14,099 nucleotides of DNA from Planctomycetaceae bacterium (GTDB lineage Bacteria; Planctomycetota; Planctomycetia; Pirellulales; UBA1268): the NCBI GenBank assembly GCA_003509235.1, contig DONH01000200.1, positions 1-14,099 on the forward strand, read 5' to 3'. The notes beneath the pieces are model-generated. The model saw only the letters and a program-made list of their open reading frames with translations, made no database searches and was not told the DNA's origin. A program made the translations under genes and the position numbers. Of this stretch, positions 1 through 6,654 are shown one piece after another (positions within the stretch are counted from its first letter, which is position 1; each line of letters starts with the position of its first letter).

Positions 1-630
1 GTGCACGCCAAAATCATCAACGACACTTCTATTTGTTTCTGCCTGATCATCGCTTTTCTTTTCTAGATACACGTATGGATTTGCCTGTGCAGGCGGGACT
101 GATCGTTCAAAGTGATGCCGATACTCAACAGGAATACAGATTTTTTTAATCTCAAAATTACTTCTGGAAGGCGCTTCAAATACATCTCGAACTTCATATA
201 CCACCGTGATGTCCTCGCCTTCAGGTGGCCCATCGCCTAATAATTTTCCGGGAAGAAAGGCCGATCGGGCTGGCCCAACCATTAACTCCGTTGGCTTCGA
301 TTCCTTCGTAAGCCAAACTTTGATGTGATACCGGCTAGTCGTTTCATCAGAAGAAGCAAGAGCGTATCCCACAAGACAGTTATCACTTACGACTGACAGG
401 CCAAGTTGGGTAGGGCCGTTCAGTGATCGCGTTCTGAGACGACCGGTTCGAGCATTACCTATGGTAATAGAATGCTCTACTGACTTCTTGACTGATTCAA
501 CGCTTACGACATTGTACATTTCTTCAAAAGCGACACCCCGTTCTACTGTGGCTCCAAGGAAGCCAATGCTGACTGCTGCATAGAGAAAGATATTCTGAGC
601 TTTGTTTTGAAATATATTCTTTGTTTGCAT
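1..630 (-). CDS. Unknown exported protein, N-terminal 210 residues (runs off the window)
   Basis: Reading frame open from an ATG at 628-630 to the left edge, with no stop in 210 codons, so the C-terminus is missing. A purine-rich GAGAGG lies 7 bases before the ATG and supports this start. The N-terminus looks like a signal peptide: charged MQTKNIFQNK, then a hydrophobic stretch (about residues 15-28), with plausible cleavage after GVA near residue 34. The rest (for example VWLTKESKPTELMVGPARS and EDITVVYEVRDVFEAPS) is polar and looks beta-rich, with no further membrane segment and no motif I recognise. Export to periplasm or surface is inferred. It lies 35 bases downstream of a small membrane-protein gene on the same strand, so the two may be co-transcribed. 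Function unknown. Confidence 0.72.
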   Translation of the reverse strand, partial: MQTKNIFQNKAQNIFLYAAVSIGFLGATVERGVAFEEMYNVVSVESVKKSVEHSITIGNARTGRLRTRSLNGPTQLGLSVVSDNCLVGYALASSDETTSRYHIKVWLTKESKPTELMVGPARSAFLPGKLLGDGPPEGEDITVVYEVRDVFEAPSRSNFEIKKICIPVEYRHHFERSVPPAQANPYVYLEKKSDDQAETNRSVVDDFGVH

Positions 631-665
631 AAATAATCCTCTCAAAGCACTCCGTCTTTTTCGTG

Positions 666-872
666 CTATTCCCGACATGGAACAAAAAGGCTTTTCAAGA
701 GCGAACCCAAGATTACATATGAAAGAATCATTGCGACTATGCGAACGATATACATAGTTATAAGATTTGGAGGACCCCCAGAAAGAGCCGACTGAATCAT
801 AAAATGTCCAAGATAATGTCCCGCCAACGGACAGAGAACAAAATAAATCAACACAAGAAGAAGTACACGCAT
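666..872 (-). CDS. Small two-helix membrane protein, hypothetical
   Basis: A 68-residue product with two clear hydrophobic segments, about residues 3-25 (LLLVLIYFVLCPLAGHYLGH) and 38-60 (ITMYIVRIVAMILSYVILG), separated by a short SGGPPN loop. It is probably a small inner-membrane protein. The ribosome site is weak (CTGG only), so the start is not strongly fixed. It precedes the exported-protein gene by 35 bases on the same strand, suggesting one transcript. I recognise no family. The two well-formed helices make a chance frame unlikely, but a short hydrophobic frame can arise by chance. Confidence 0.5.
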   Translation of the reverse strand: MRVLLLVLIYFVLCPLAGHYLGHFMIQSALSGGPPNLITMYIVRIVAMILSYVILGSLLKSLFVPCRE

Positions 873-1002
873 TTGTAAACCAGCTGGAAGTTAGAACTGG
901 AGAGAAGTGGCGTTCTAATTCTACGGTTTCTTACAATAATTTCTCAGAGATTTTCTTCATGAGAATACGGACTCTCAGGTTCTCACTCAAAGCGTGGTGT
1001 TG

Positions 1003-1221
1003 ATGGAACATATGAATCTCGATCGTCTTGAGAGACTCATTCACATTCCAGTGAGTTCTCGACCAGACTGGCTAAAAAATGCTCGTGAAGACGCTGAGGA
1101 ACTTCTCTGGTTGGCTAGTCGTGCACGTACAAATCAAGACCTTGCTTCACTTGAAGAACTGGATCGAGAAGCAGGTATCATGGCCGAAAGGCTGCAGTAC
1201 CGTATGGACAACGAACTCTAA
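1003..1221 (+). CDS. Small charged helical protein, hypothetical (72 aa)
   Basis: A soluble, charged, probably all-helical protein (DWLKNAREDAEELLWLASRA, then DLASLEELDREAGIMAERLQ). There is no signal peptide, membrane segment or known motif. Several start codons are stacked: GTG 994, GTG 997, TTG 1000, ATG 1003 and ATG 1012. None has a convincing Shine-Dalgarno, and I chose the first ATG; ATG 1012 is equally possible. It is divergent from the membrane-protein gene at 872 and convergent with the Cys-rich gene ending at 1301. The amphipathic heptad-like spacing suggests a helical hairpin that could bind a partner protein, but that is only inference. Confidence 0.55.
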   Translation: MEHMNLDRLERLIHIPVSSRPDWLKNAREDAEELLWLASRARTNQDLASLEELDREAGIMAERLQYRMDNEL

Positions 1222-1227
1222 AAAAAC

Positions 1228-1270
1228 CAGTTTCCCCAGACCTATAAAAAGCTGAAGAAACTGTTATTTC
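1228..1270. terminator. Possible bidirectional terminator between convergent genes
   Basis: CAGTTTC (1228-1234) and GAAACTG (1257-1263) form a 7-bp inverted repeat with a 22-base loop, flanked by an A-run at 1220-1226 and by TTATTTCTT on the other side. It lies between the stops of two convergent genes (1221 and 1301), where a shared terminator is expected. The loop is long and a 7-bp match can occur by chance, so support is mainly positional. Confidence 0.35.
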
Positions 1271-1300
1271 TTGTGTTACCAGTGATTTCTATGAGTTCGA

Positions 1301-1645
1301 TCAATCTCTTGTTCGAACAACATGAGGCTCTCCGCAACGATCCCAGCGAATTGTTGCACTGAAATCACAGCAACAGTAATCAACATGCGTTACACCACTG
1401 CCAATCAGAGCACATCGAGTCGATACGTCTGGTGCCTCACAGACACAGCACTCAGGTACACACAGTGTGACCGGTACTGGGCAGCCGTCGCATGGACTAC
1501 AAATCATCAGGCAGATTTCGACCTTAGGTGGCGGTGGACAACGGTCTTTTCCACAACAACCAAAAAGCCCGGCATCAGCACGACTGAAACCCAAAACAAC
1601 AACAAGCATCGCTGCTACTATTGAGAATGTTTTCCACGTTTTCAC
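1301..1645 (-). CDS. Small secreted cysteine-rich protein
   Basis: Start set at GTG (1643-1645) because a perfect AAGGAG lies 7 bases upstream; a longer in-frame ATG at 1783 would run through the hairpin region and has no such site. The 114-residue product begins with a classical signal peptide (KTWK, hydrophobic SIVAAMLVVVLGF, then SRADA with cleavage before GLFGCC). The mature part of about 89 residues has 16 cysteines, in patterns such as GCCGKDRC, SPCDGC, PECCVC and DYCCCD, separated by short alternating segments that look like beta strands. The cysteines may form disulfides or bind metal in the periplasm or cell surface. I recall similar small Cys-rich secreted proteins as common unassigned families in Planctomycetota, but could not verify that here. 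Function unknown. Confidence 0.72.
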   Translation of the reverse strand: MKTWKTFSIVAAMLVVVLGFSRADAGLFGCCGKDRCPPPPKVEICLMICSPCDGCPVPVTLCVPECCVCEAPDVSTRCALIGSGVTHVDYCCCDFSATIRWDRCGEPHVVRTRD

Positions 1646-1652
1646 GTTGAAA

Positions 1653-1658
1653 CTCCTT
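1653..1658 (-). promoter_or_regulatory. Strong Shine-Dalgarno that fixes a GTG start
   Basis: On the minus strand AAGGAG is followed by 7 bases (TTTCAAC) and GTG, then the signal-peptide codons. It is one of the few perfect ribosome sites in the window and decides the start of the Cys-rich gene. Confidence 0.75.
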
Positions 1659-1702
1659 CGGTATATCGAGTGAATTGAACTGCCACCAATAGTACCAACG
1701 AT

Positions 1703-1751
1703 AAAACTCAAAATCGAGTTTTTAGGTGCTTTTTTGAAAAAGCACCTAAAA
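1703..1751. terminator. Strong hairpin with an overlapping alternative hairpin, downstream of the oxidoreductase gene
   Basis: Bases 1720-1734 (TTTTAGGTGCTTTTT) pair perfectly with 1737-1751 over 15 bp, leaving only TG between; the physical loop would be slightly larger. Just beside it, AAAACTC (1703-1709) pairs with GAGTTTT (1716-1722) around a 6-base loop. The two stems share 1720-1722, so they cannot both close fully. The site lies 17 bases past the oxidoreductase stop and before the Cys-rich gene start, as expected for an intrinsic terminator, probably working in both directions. The T-runs are inside the stems rather than after them, so it is not a textbook form. Confidence 0.6.
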
Positions 1752-1767
1752 CACGCCAAACAGGGAT

Positions 1768-3177
1768 TTATGGCAACTCCCAACCTTCACGATAGGACCG
1801 GCTCACGAATTGGTTCACTTCAGAAATATTTGGACTTTTCAGTTTTTCGGCATCCCACTGAATTCGTGTTCCCTCTCCAGCACGCAGCGCGAGGTTCCCA
1901 ATGAGTATTGTTTCGGTGAGGCGACCTGCGTAGCCAAAATTAGACATGGTCCACGGTTCATAATCTCCCTTAATCGAACTTACAAACTCCCACTTCTGAC
2001 GCTGATCACCACTTCCTTTAAATGGAATTCGTGGCAACGTTTCAGCCGGTGGCTTAAAGTCAACAAAATCTTCTTTTGGTAAAAGAAAATAACGTGCTCC
2101 ATATGAATCCGGTGAGAACAGGACACCCTTGCTTCCAACAACAACAGCACCGCTCGTTTTCCGACCGCCTTCTTTCTGCTTGATTACTTTCTGTTGGAAT
2201 GATTCGGGAAGCTGTTTGATTATTGCCTCTGGCGGGAGTTCGCCTCCGTCATACCAATGGAACTGACACGGTGGCAGACCACCCCGCTTGCCAAACTCAA
2301 AGAGAAGATGTGAACTTCCAGGAAATGTCTCGCCCTCAAAAATACCAGGGTTTTTCACTGCGGTCACCGCATCGGCATCAAAAAGCTTCAGTGCCATGAT
2401 GGGCATATTCGTCGTGTGACAAGCCATGTCACCAAGCGCTCCAGTTCCAAAATCAACCCATCCACGCCAGTTGAAGGAGTGGTAAACGCCTTTTTTAAAT
2501 GGACGCATCGGTGCTGGGCCTATCCAGGCATCCCAGTTGAGGTTTTCTGGAATCGGATCTTCACCAGTAGGTCTACCTTTGCCTTGTGGCCAGACGGGCC
2601 GATTGGTCCAAACATGAACCTCTGCTACGTCTCCGATCGCACCACTTCGAATGACTTCAACTGCCTCACGCAGTCCATTCTCACTCGTACCCTGATTGCC
2701 CATCTGTGTGACAACGCCCATTTCCTCCGCTGTCTCACGCATCAACCGAGCTTCATGAATAGACCAGGTCAGAGGCTTTTGACAGTACACATGTTTCTTC
2801 ATCTGCATTGCCTTTAACGCTGCAACAGCATGTGTATGATCAGGCGTACTGACTGTCACAATATCGATCTTGTCTCCAAGTTTCTCGAGCATTTCACGAA
2901 AGTCGTCAAACTTCCCCGCATCGGGAAACTCCCGTGACTTTTTATCGACAGTTCCTCCATCAACATCACATAAACCGATAATACTGACTCCTTGTTCAGC
3001 AATATGGCTGGTATCGCTACTGCCCTTACCGCCAACGCCGATACATGCAGCCGAAAGTCCTTGAAGGGCCGATTCATTAGCTCGTAAAACCGGGCTTCTA
3101 CCCGACCAGACTCCAAAGCCAGCACCTATCGCAGCTGTACGACCGAGAAACTGTCGGCGGGATGTGAATGAACTCAT
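1768..3177 (-). CDS. Gfo/Idh/MocA-family oxidoreductase, Tat-exported
   Basis: A 469-residue NAD(P)-dependent dehydrogenase homologue of the type widespread in Planctomycetota. The start is placed at the ATG 3175-3177, preceded by AAAGGA, so that the protein begins MSSFTSRRQFLGRTAAIGAG, a twin-arginine leader (RR at 7-8). The extra 14 codons upstream look untranslated. A Rossmann fold follows: nucleotide loop GVGGKG at 47-52, acidic strand end GLCDVDGG at 68-75, TPDHTH at 111-116, then CQKPLTW at 132-138, where the family's usual EKP is QKP; its Lys134 is the expected catalytic or cofactor-contacting residue. The C-terminal half holds the sugar-binding-type beta sheet and ends in YREGWELP. 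It probably oxidises or rearranges a sugar or polyol outside the cytoplasm; the substrate is unknown. It is transcribed alone, divergently from the LRR gene. Confidence 0.88.
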   Translation of the reverse strand: MSSFTSRRQFLGRTAAIGAGFGVWSGRSPVLRANESALQGLSAACIGVGGKGSSDTSHIAEQGVSIIGLCDVDGGTVDKKSREFPDAGKFDDFREMLEKLGDKIDIVTVSTPDHTHAVAALKAMQMKKHVYCQKPLTWSIHEARLMRETAEEMGVVTQMGNQGTSENGLREAVEVIRSGAIGDVAEVHVWTNRPVWPQGKGRPTGEDPIPENLNWDAWIGPAPMRPFKKGVYHSFNWRGWVDFGTGALGDMACHTTNMPIMALKLFDADAVTAVKNPGIFEGETFPGSSHLLFEFGKRGGLPPCQFHWYDGGELPPEAIIKQLPESFQQKVIKQKEGGRKTSGAVVVGSKGVLFSPDSYGARYFLLPKEDFVDFKPPAETLPRIPFKGSGDQRQKWEFVSSIKGDYEPWTMSNFGYAGRLTETILIGNLALRAGEGTRIQWDAEKLKSPNISEVNQFVSRSYREGWELP

Positions 3178-3382
3178 GTGCGCTGTTCCTTTGTTATGAA
3201 GGCTTACTTTTTCTTGCATCTCTTCTTAATGATAATCTACACAAGTCGAGGACTCTTTGATACGAGCAAGACAGCATATGAGTAATATTATTCCGTCTCA
3301 CACAACAATTCACATCCCTTGTTTACACTACTCACCTGCCAAAAAACGGCTTTATGCTCGCCCTCAGGCTGAGTTGTAAACA

Positions 3383-3418
3383 CATAATGTGTAATGAATT
3401 TATTTCTTACACATTATG
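3383..3418. repeat. Perfect 12-bp inverted repeat, candidate operator or 5' UTR hairpin
   Basis: CATAATGTGTAA (3383-3394) and TTACACATTATG (3407-3418) are exact reverse complements, separated by a 12-base A/T-rich spacer. The right arm ends 42 bases before the GTG of the LRR gene, inside the divergent gap with the oxidoreductase. The geometry (arm centres 24 bp apart, about two helical turns) would suit a dimeric repressor, or the element could fold as a stem-loop in the LRR mRNA leader. A 12-bp perfect pair this close is unlikely by chance in 14 kb. Confidence 0.55.
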
Positions 3419-3460
3419 ATTGTCGCAACGTTCAATAACATTTATCCAAGGTAAAAACCT

Positions 3461-4570
3461 GTGCTTACAATGCCTTATCAATTGCTTCCTATGCGTTTTT
3501 CTCTTCTCCTGATCGTCGCATGCTTCTCCAGTATCGCCAGAGCAACTCCACCAAAGATTATTCTTCAGACAGGTGGTGTCATAAAAGAAAACGGTGATGG
3601 AGCTATTGTCGACATTGACCTCAGCGATCGTCCCCTGAATGATCAACTCATAGAAGCACTTGCTTCGCTTCCAGAACTTTCAGTACTACGGCTACGAAGA
3701 ACATCGATTAGTGATGAACAACTTGGTCAACTGACTTCACTCAAGCTACGTATGATCGACCTGAGAAACACAAACATCACAGATGCTGGACTCATTCACC
3801 TTGCTCAGATCAAATCTCTCGTCGATATACAATTAGAAAAAAGTAAGATCACAGACATTGGCATTCAAAAGCTAGCTGGTCTTGACCTTAAAAGCTTTAA
3901 CGCCAACTACTGCACCAGTATTAGTAATCGCTCATTGGCTGTTCTCGCCGCCATGCCGTCGCTCGAACAAATCCAGCTCGATTACACAAAAATAAATGAT
4001 GAGGGCATGGCTGTGCTCGCAGCAACAAGCAGATTAAAACGGCTACGTATTCGTGGTGTTGATGTCACTGGCGATGGTCTTATTCATATTGCACAATTGA
4101 AAGAATTAAGCCGAATCAACCTACGTGATACGTCACTTGATGATGCTGGCCTCTCGGTGATCGCTGCACTACCAGCACTTGACTGGCTCGATATCAGTGA
4201 ATGCCGCCTTGCTACACCAGATGGACTAGCCCAGCTAGGGAAAGCACTCACGCTTACCTATCTTGACCTTTGGGAAACAAAAACAAACGATACCGTCCTT
4301 ACTGCTTTCAATGAATTAACAAATCTCAAGGTCTTGAATCTGAAGGCGACATCGATGACCGATGAATCACTGCCAACAATCATGAAGATGGTCCAGCTTT
4401 CTGAACTTAACGTCGCTGGAACCCAACTTACTGACAAAAGTTTTCTTGCTCTTGGCAAACTACCGTTGTTAAAAAAACTCAATGTAGCAAATACCGATAT
4501 TGGATTTGATACTATCGATATGCTTCTCGAATCACGTGGTGACCTCGAGGTTATCGAATTTGAGAACTAG
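3461..4570 (+). CDS. Secreted leucine-rich-repeat protein
   Basis: A 369-residue protein with an N-terminal signal peptide (MRFSLLLIVACFSSIARA, cleavage before TPPK near residue 29) followed almost entirely by about a dozen leucine-rich repeats of roughly 23-25 residues, for example LRLRRTSISDEQLGQL, MIDLRNTNITDAGLIHL, INLRDTSLDDAGLSVI and LNLKATSMTDESLPTI. The consensus, with T/S-x-I-T/S-D-x-x-L after the leucine strand, is like the cysteine-containing or GALA-like bacterial LRR class. LRR solenoids usually bind proteins, so a surface or periplasmic binding role is inferred; no catalytic domain is present. GTG 3461 is used because AAGG lies 9 bases before it; ATG 3470 and ATG 3491 are alternatives that keep the signal peptide. 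A perfect inverted repeat sits in its leader. Confidence 0.85.
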   Translation: MLTMPYQLLPMRFSLLLIVACFSSIARATPPKIILQTGGVIKENGDGAIVDIDLSDRPLNDQLIEALASLPELSVLRLRRTSISDEQLGQLTSLKLRMIDLRNTNITDAGLIHLAQIKSLVDIQLEKSKITDIGIQKLAGLDLKSFNANYCTSISNRSLAVLAAMPSLEQIQLDYTKINDEGMAVLAATSRLKRLRIRGVDVTGDGLIHIAQLKELSRINLRDTSLDDAGLSVIAALPALDWLDISECRLATPDGLAQLGKALTLTYLDLWETKTNDTVLTAFNELTNLKVLNLKATSMTDESLPTIMKMVQLSELNVAGTQLTDKSFLALGKLPLLKKLNVANTDIGFDTIDMLLESRGDLEVIEFEN

Positions 4571-4574
4571 TCAA

Positions 4575-4594
4575 TCAGAAAAAATTGTTTCTGA
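4575..4594. terminator. Weak hairpin between convergent LRR and DUF2256 genes
   Basis: TCAGAAA (4575-4581) and TTTCTGA (4588-4594) pair over 7 bp around a 6-base loop, just past the LRR stop and before the end of the opposing DUF2256 gene. No U-tract follows on either strand, so termination is plausible only from position. Confidence 0.33.
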
Positions 4595-4610
4595 CCAATC
4601 AACTTTATAG

Positions 4611-4787
4611 CTAACTATTTTTACTGATTTTTTGGATTTTTTTAGACCCACGACAACGATCAGAGCAATACCGTACATTCTCCCAACACCTTTCCCATTT
4701 TTTTCGCCATGAAAAAAACCGTCCACATGCAACACACCTCTTTTTTGAATCTTTGTTATACATATGGTTGAAGTTGTTTCTATTCAT
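4611..4787 (-). CDS. DUF2256 small zinc-finger-like protein
   Basis: The core reads [20 protein letters not shown] then VRYCSDRCR, the hallmark of DUF2256 (CxxCGRxFxWRKKW ... YCSxxCR). In the 58-residue form used here, Cys18, Cys21, Cys41 and Cys45 would bind one zinc ion; a further Cys34 lies between. The tail is lysine-rich. DUF2256 genes are often found next to photolyase/cryptochrome genes (recalled from family knowledge), and that is the arrangement here. The chosen ATG overlaps the photolyase stop by 8 bases (ATGAATAG), suggesting translational coupling; an ATG at 4761-4763 would give 50 residues and a more usual N-terminus. No Shine-Dalgarno favours either. Biochemical role is unknown; nucleic-acid binding or assisting the flavoprotein are guesses. 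Confidence 0.85.
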   Translation of the reverse strand: MNRNNFNHMYNKDSKKRCVACGRFFSWRKKWERCWENVRYCSDRCRGSKKIQKISKNS

Positions 4788-6450
4788 AAATGAACGGAAG
4801 CACCGTCTGCTCTTCAGTACAGACCGTTTCACTTTGTTGATCTACCGACGCTTTTTTGCGCAAGCTTTTTCGCTCCGGATCTTGCCGCATTGCTCCACGT
4901 CGGTCACGCCGACTACCATGACGGACTGCAACAGCACTCGCTTCATCACGTGCTTTTTTATCTTGACGTAATACGGTGAATCGAGACTTTGCCTGTCTTA
5001 AGGCCAGTGCGTGATCCACAATTGGCTTCGGGTAAACAGAGCCAATTTCACAGCCAGATGATTGTTGAATATGAGCGGGCATCATCCATGGAGTGTGAAT
5101 AAAGACATCGGGTACAGACATCAACTCTGGGAGCCATTTGCGTATAAAGTGTCCTTGTGGATCTTGCTCTTTAGCCTGCTTGGTCGGATTATAAATCCGT
5201 AAAGTATTTATCCCGGTCGTACCGCTCTGCATCTGCATCTGAGACCAGTGTATGCCTGGTTCAAAATCAAGAAAACATGTTGCAAGGTGAAGGCCGGTAG
5301 GTCGCCAATGTAGCCACAGAGAATAACTTGCGAACGATACAACTAGTGCTCGCATTCGAAAAGGAAGCCAGCCCGAGACTTCCAGGCTTCGCATACATGC
5401 ATCAACTAGTGGATACCCCGTACGGCCGTTTTTCCAGGCCTGAAAATACTCATTCGAAAACTCTTTTTCACGAAGACCATCTGCTGCAGACCACATATTT
5501 CTATACTCTATCTCCGGCTCATCTTCGAGTTTTTGCATAAAGTGACAATGCCAGTGCAATCTGGACTGCATTGATTGAATACTTTTTTGCCATCTTTGAA
5601 ATTGTTTTCGTGCTGCCTGATTTGTTTCGGTCATCGCAAGGCCTCTGACTTCAGAGCGCTTTTGCTCTGTTGCCTGCCAGACTCTCCGAATTGAAATCGC
5701 ACCAAAGGCAAGATGTGCTGATAGTCGAGAACAGGACTTGGGTGCTGTAACTGGCGATGAAATACGACCCGAGTAGAACTGACCGCGATTATCAACAAAA
5801 TCTTGAAGAATCATTCCAGCATTGTGTTCTCCTCCAGGCTGGCAATCCATCTGTTTTTTTTCATAACCAAGATCAATCGGTTGCAGGAGACCTGCCGATG
5901 GCAACTGAACCACCGTCTTGTTGACACAATGTCTCGGCAATGGATGAACAACCGTTTGAGGCTGGTTCATCTTCGATTCCCAATACCGATTCCATCCATC
6001 TCGAGAATTCAAACGACGCACAACACCATTCTGCGAGAATTCCTCAAACTGGACACCAACGGTCTGTGCCCAATGACGAACTCTTTGGTCCCTTGCATAA
6101 CTGATTGCCGTGCCCGTCTCTTCATGCGCAAAAAGCTTAGAAAAACCTGTTTCTCTTCGCAGTTGCTCAAGAACAGTAACTGCGTCGCCTTGCCTTGTTA
6201 TCAGTCGAATCCGAAGTTGTTGAAGTGACTTTTCAAGATCAATCAGGCACTCTCTCTGAAATGTGAGGTGCCGCGAATGTATTTCTGGCTGGCAAAAAAT
6301 TTCCGGCTCATACACAAACACACAAAAAACATCGCCGCCTTGAGCCCTCTCTATTGCAGCACTTAAGGCTGCATGATCCACAACACGCAAATCACGCTTC
6401 AGCCAGACACAAAGGGGTGGAACGATTTGAGACACAGCAAGTCCATACAT
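4780..6450 (-). CDS. Cryptochrome/photolyase-family flavoprotein, non-canonical
   Basis: A 556-residue member of the DNA photolyase superfamily. The N-terminal alpha/beta antenna-type domain covers about residues 10-165 ([17 protein letters not shown]), and the helical FAD domain about 220-495 ([47 protein letters not shown]). Compared by eye with E. coli PhrB, FAD-domain landmarks are kept (W316 as W339, W338 as W361, R342/R344 as R365/R367, W359 as W382, D372 as D395). The CPD-contact residues E274, N341 and W384 appear as R297, F364 and M407, and triad residues W382 and W306 as M405 and about K329. Positions of the (6-4)-type histidines are F364 and A368. Thus it is likely a cryptochrome-like or atypical photolyase. 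A basic tail (about 497-556) follows. It is co-directional and overlapping with DUF2256. The start ATG lies at a 15-bp tandem duplication. Confidence 0.85.
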   Translation of the reverse strand: MYGLAVSQIVPPLCVWLKRDLRVVDHAALSAAIERAQGGDVFCVFVYEPEIFCQPEIHSRHLTFQRECLIDLEKSLQQLRIRLITRQGDAVTVLEQLRRETGFSKLFAHEETGTAISYARDQRVRHWAQTVGVQFEEFSQNGVVRRLNSRDGWNRYWESKMNQPQTVVHPLPRHCVNKTVVQLPSAGLLQPIDLGYEKKQMDCQPGGEHNAGMILQDFVDNRGQFYSGRISSPVTAPKSCSRLSAHLAFGAISIRRVWQATEQKRSEVRGLAMTETNQAARKQFQRWQKSIQSMQSRLHWHCHFMQKLEDEPEIEYRNMWSAADGLREKEFSNEYFQAWKNGRTGYPLVDACMRSLEVSGWLPFRMRALVVSFASYSLWLHWRPTGLHLATCFLDFEPGIHWSQMQMQSGTTGINTLRIYNPTKQAKEQDPQGHFIRKWLPELMSVPDVFIHTPWMMPAHIQQSSGCEIGSVYPKPIVDHALALRQAKSRFTVLRQDKKARDEASAVAVRHGSRRDRRGAMRQDPERKSLRKKASVDQQSETVCTEEQTVLPFIYE

Positions 6451-6478
6451 TCAATATGTACTGATTCAATATGTACTG
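6449..6478. repeat. Two tandem 15-bp copies abutting the photolyase-homologue start codon
   Basis: ATTCAATATGTACTG occurs twice head to tail, at 6449-6463 and 6464-6478, with no mismatch. The first two bases of the first copy belong to the start codon complement (6448-6450), so on the coding strand the leader reads as two copies of CAGTACATATTGAAT running into ATG. It is probably a recent duplication within the 5' leader or promoter of the flavoprotein gene, and could double a regulator site or -10-like element (CATATT). Confidence 0.8.
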
Positions 6479-6654
6479 AAATATAGGCCCACCACCAATC
6501 TCCGTCTTTTTGCAAAGAGCAAAACATGGCATACCTCGTGGCTGGCAACTTTTGCGTTTCTACACGGTTTCAAAAAACAGTGTTCTTGCCAGCACCAATG
6601 AGAACTTCGTATTCTGATTAGTTGGGGATTCGCTACAACTCACGAAAATTTGTC

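Noticed and set aside
1322..1624. 100-residue plus-strand reading frame
   Set aside because: It is antisense to the Cys-rich secreted gene, which has a signal peptide and a perfect ribosome site; the plus frame has neither.
3320..3382. TGTTTACA / TGTAAACA pair flanking the left side of the divergent gap
   Set aside because: Eight-base arms 47 bases apart are within chance expectation; only the neighbouring 12-bp repeat stands out.
650..6511. CTCCGTCTTTTT present at 650-661 and 6500-6511
   Set aside because: A single shared 12-mer between two places is expected by chance at this length, and the flanks do not match.
6541..6593. 8-bp inverted repeat GCTGGCAA / TTGCCAGC in the gap between the flavoprotein and symporter genes
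   Set aside because: With a 37-base loop, several such 8-bp pairs are expected by chance in a 14-kb window.
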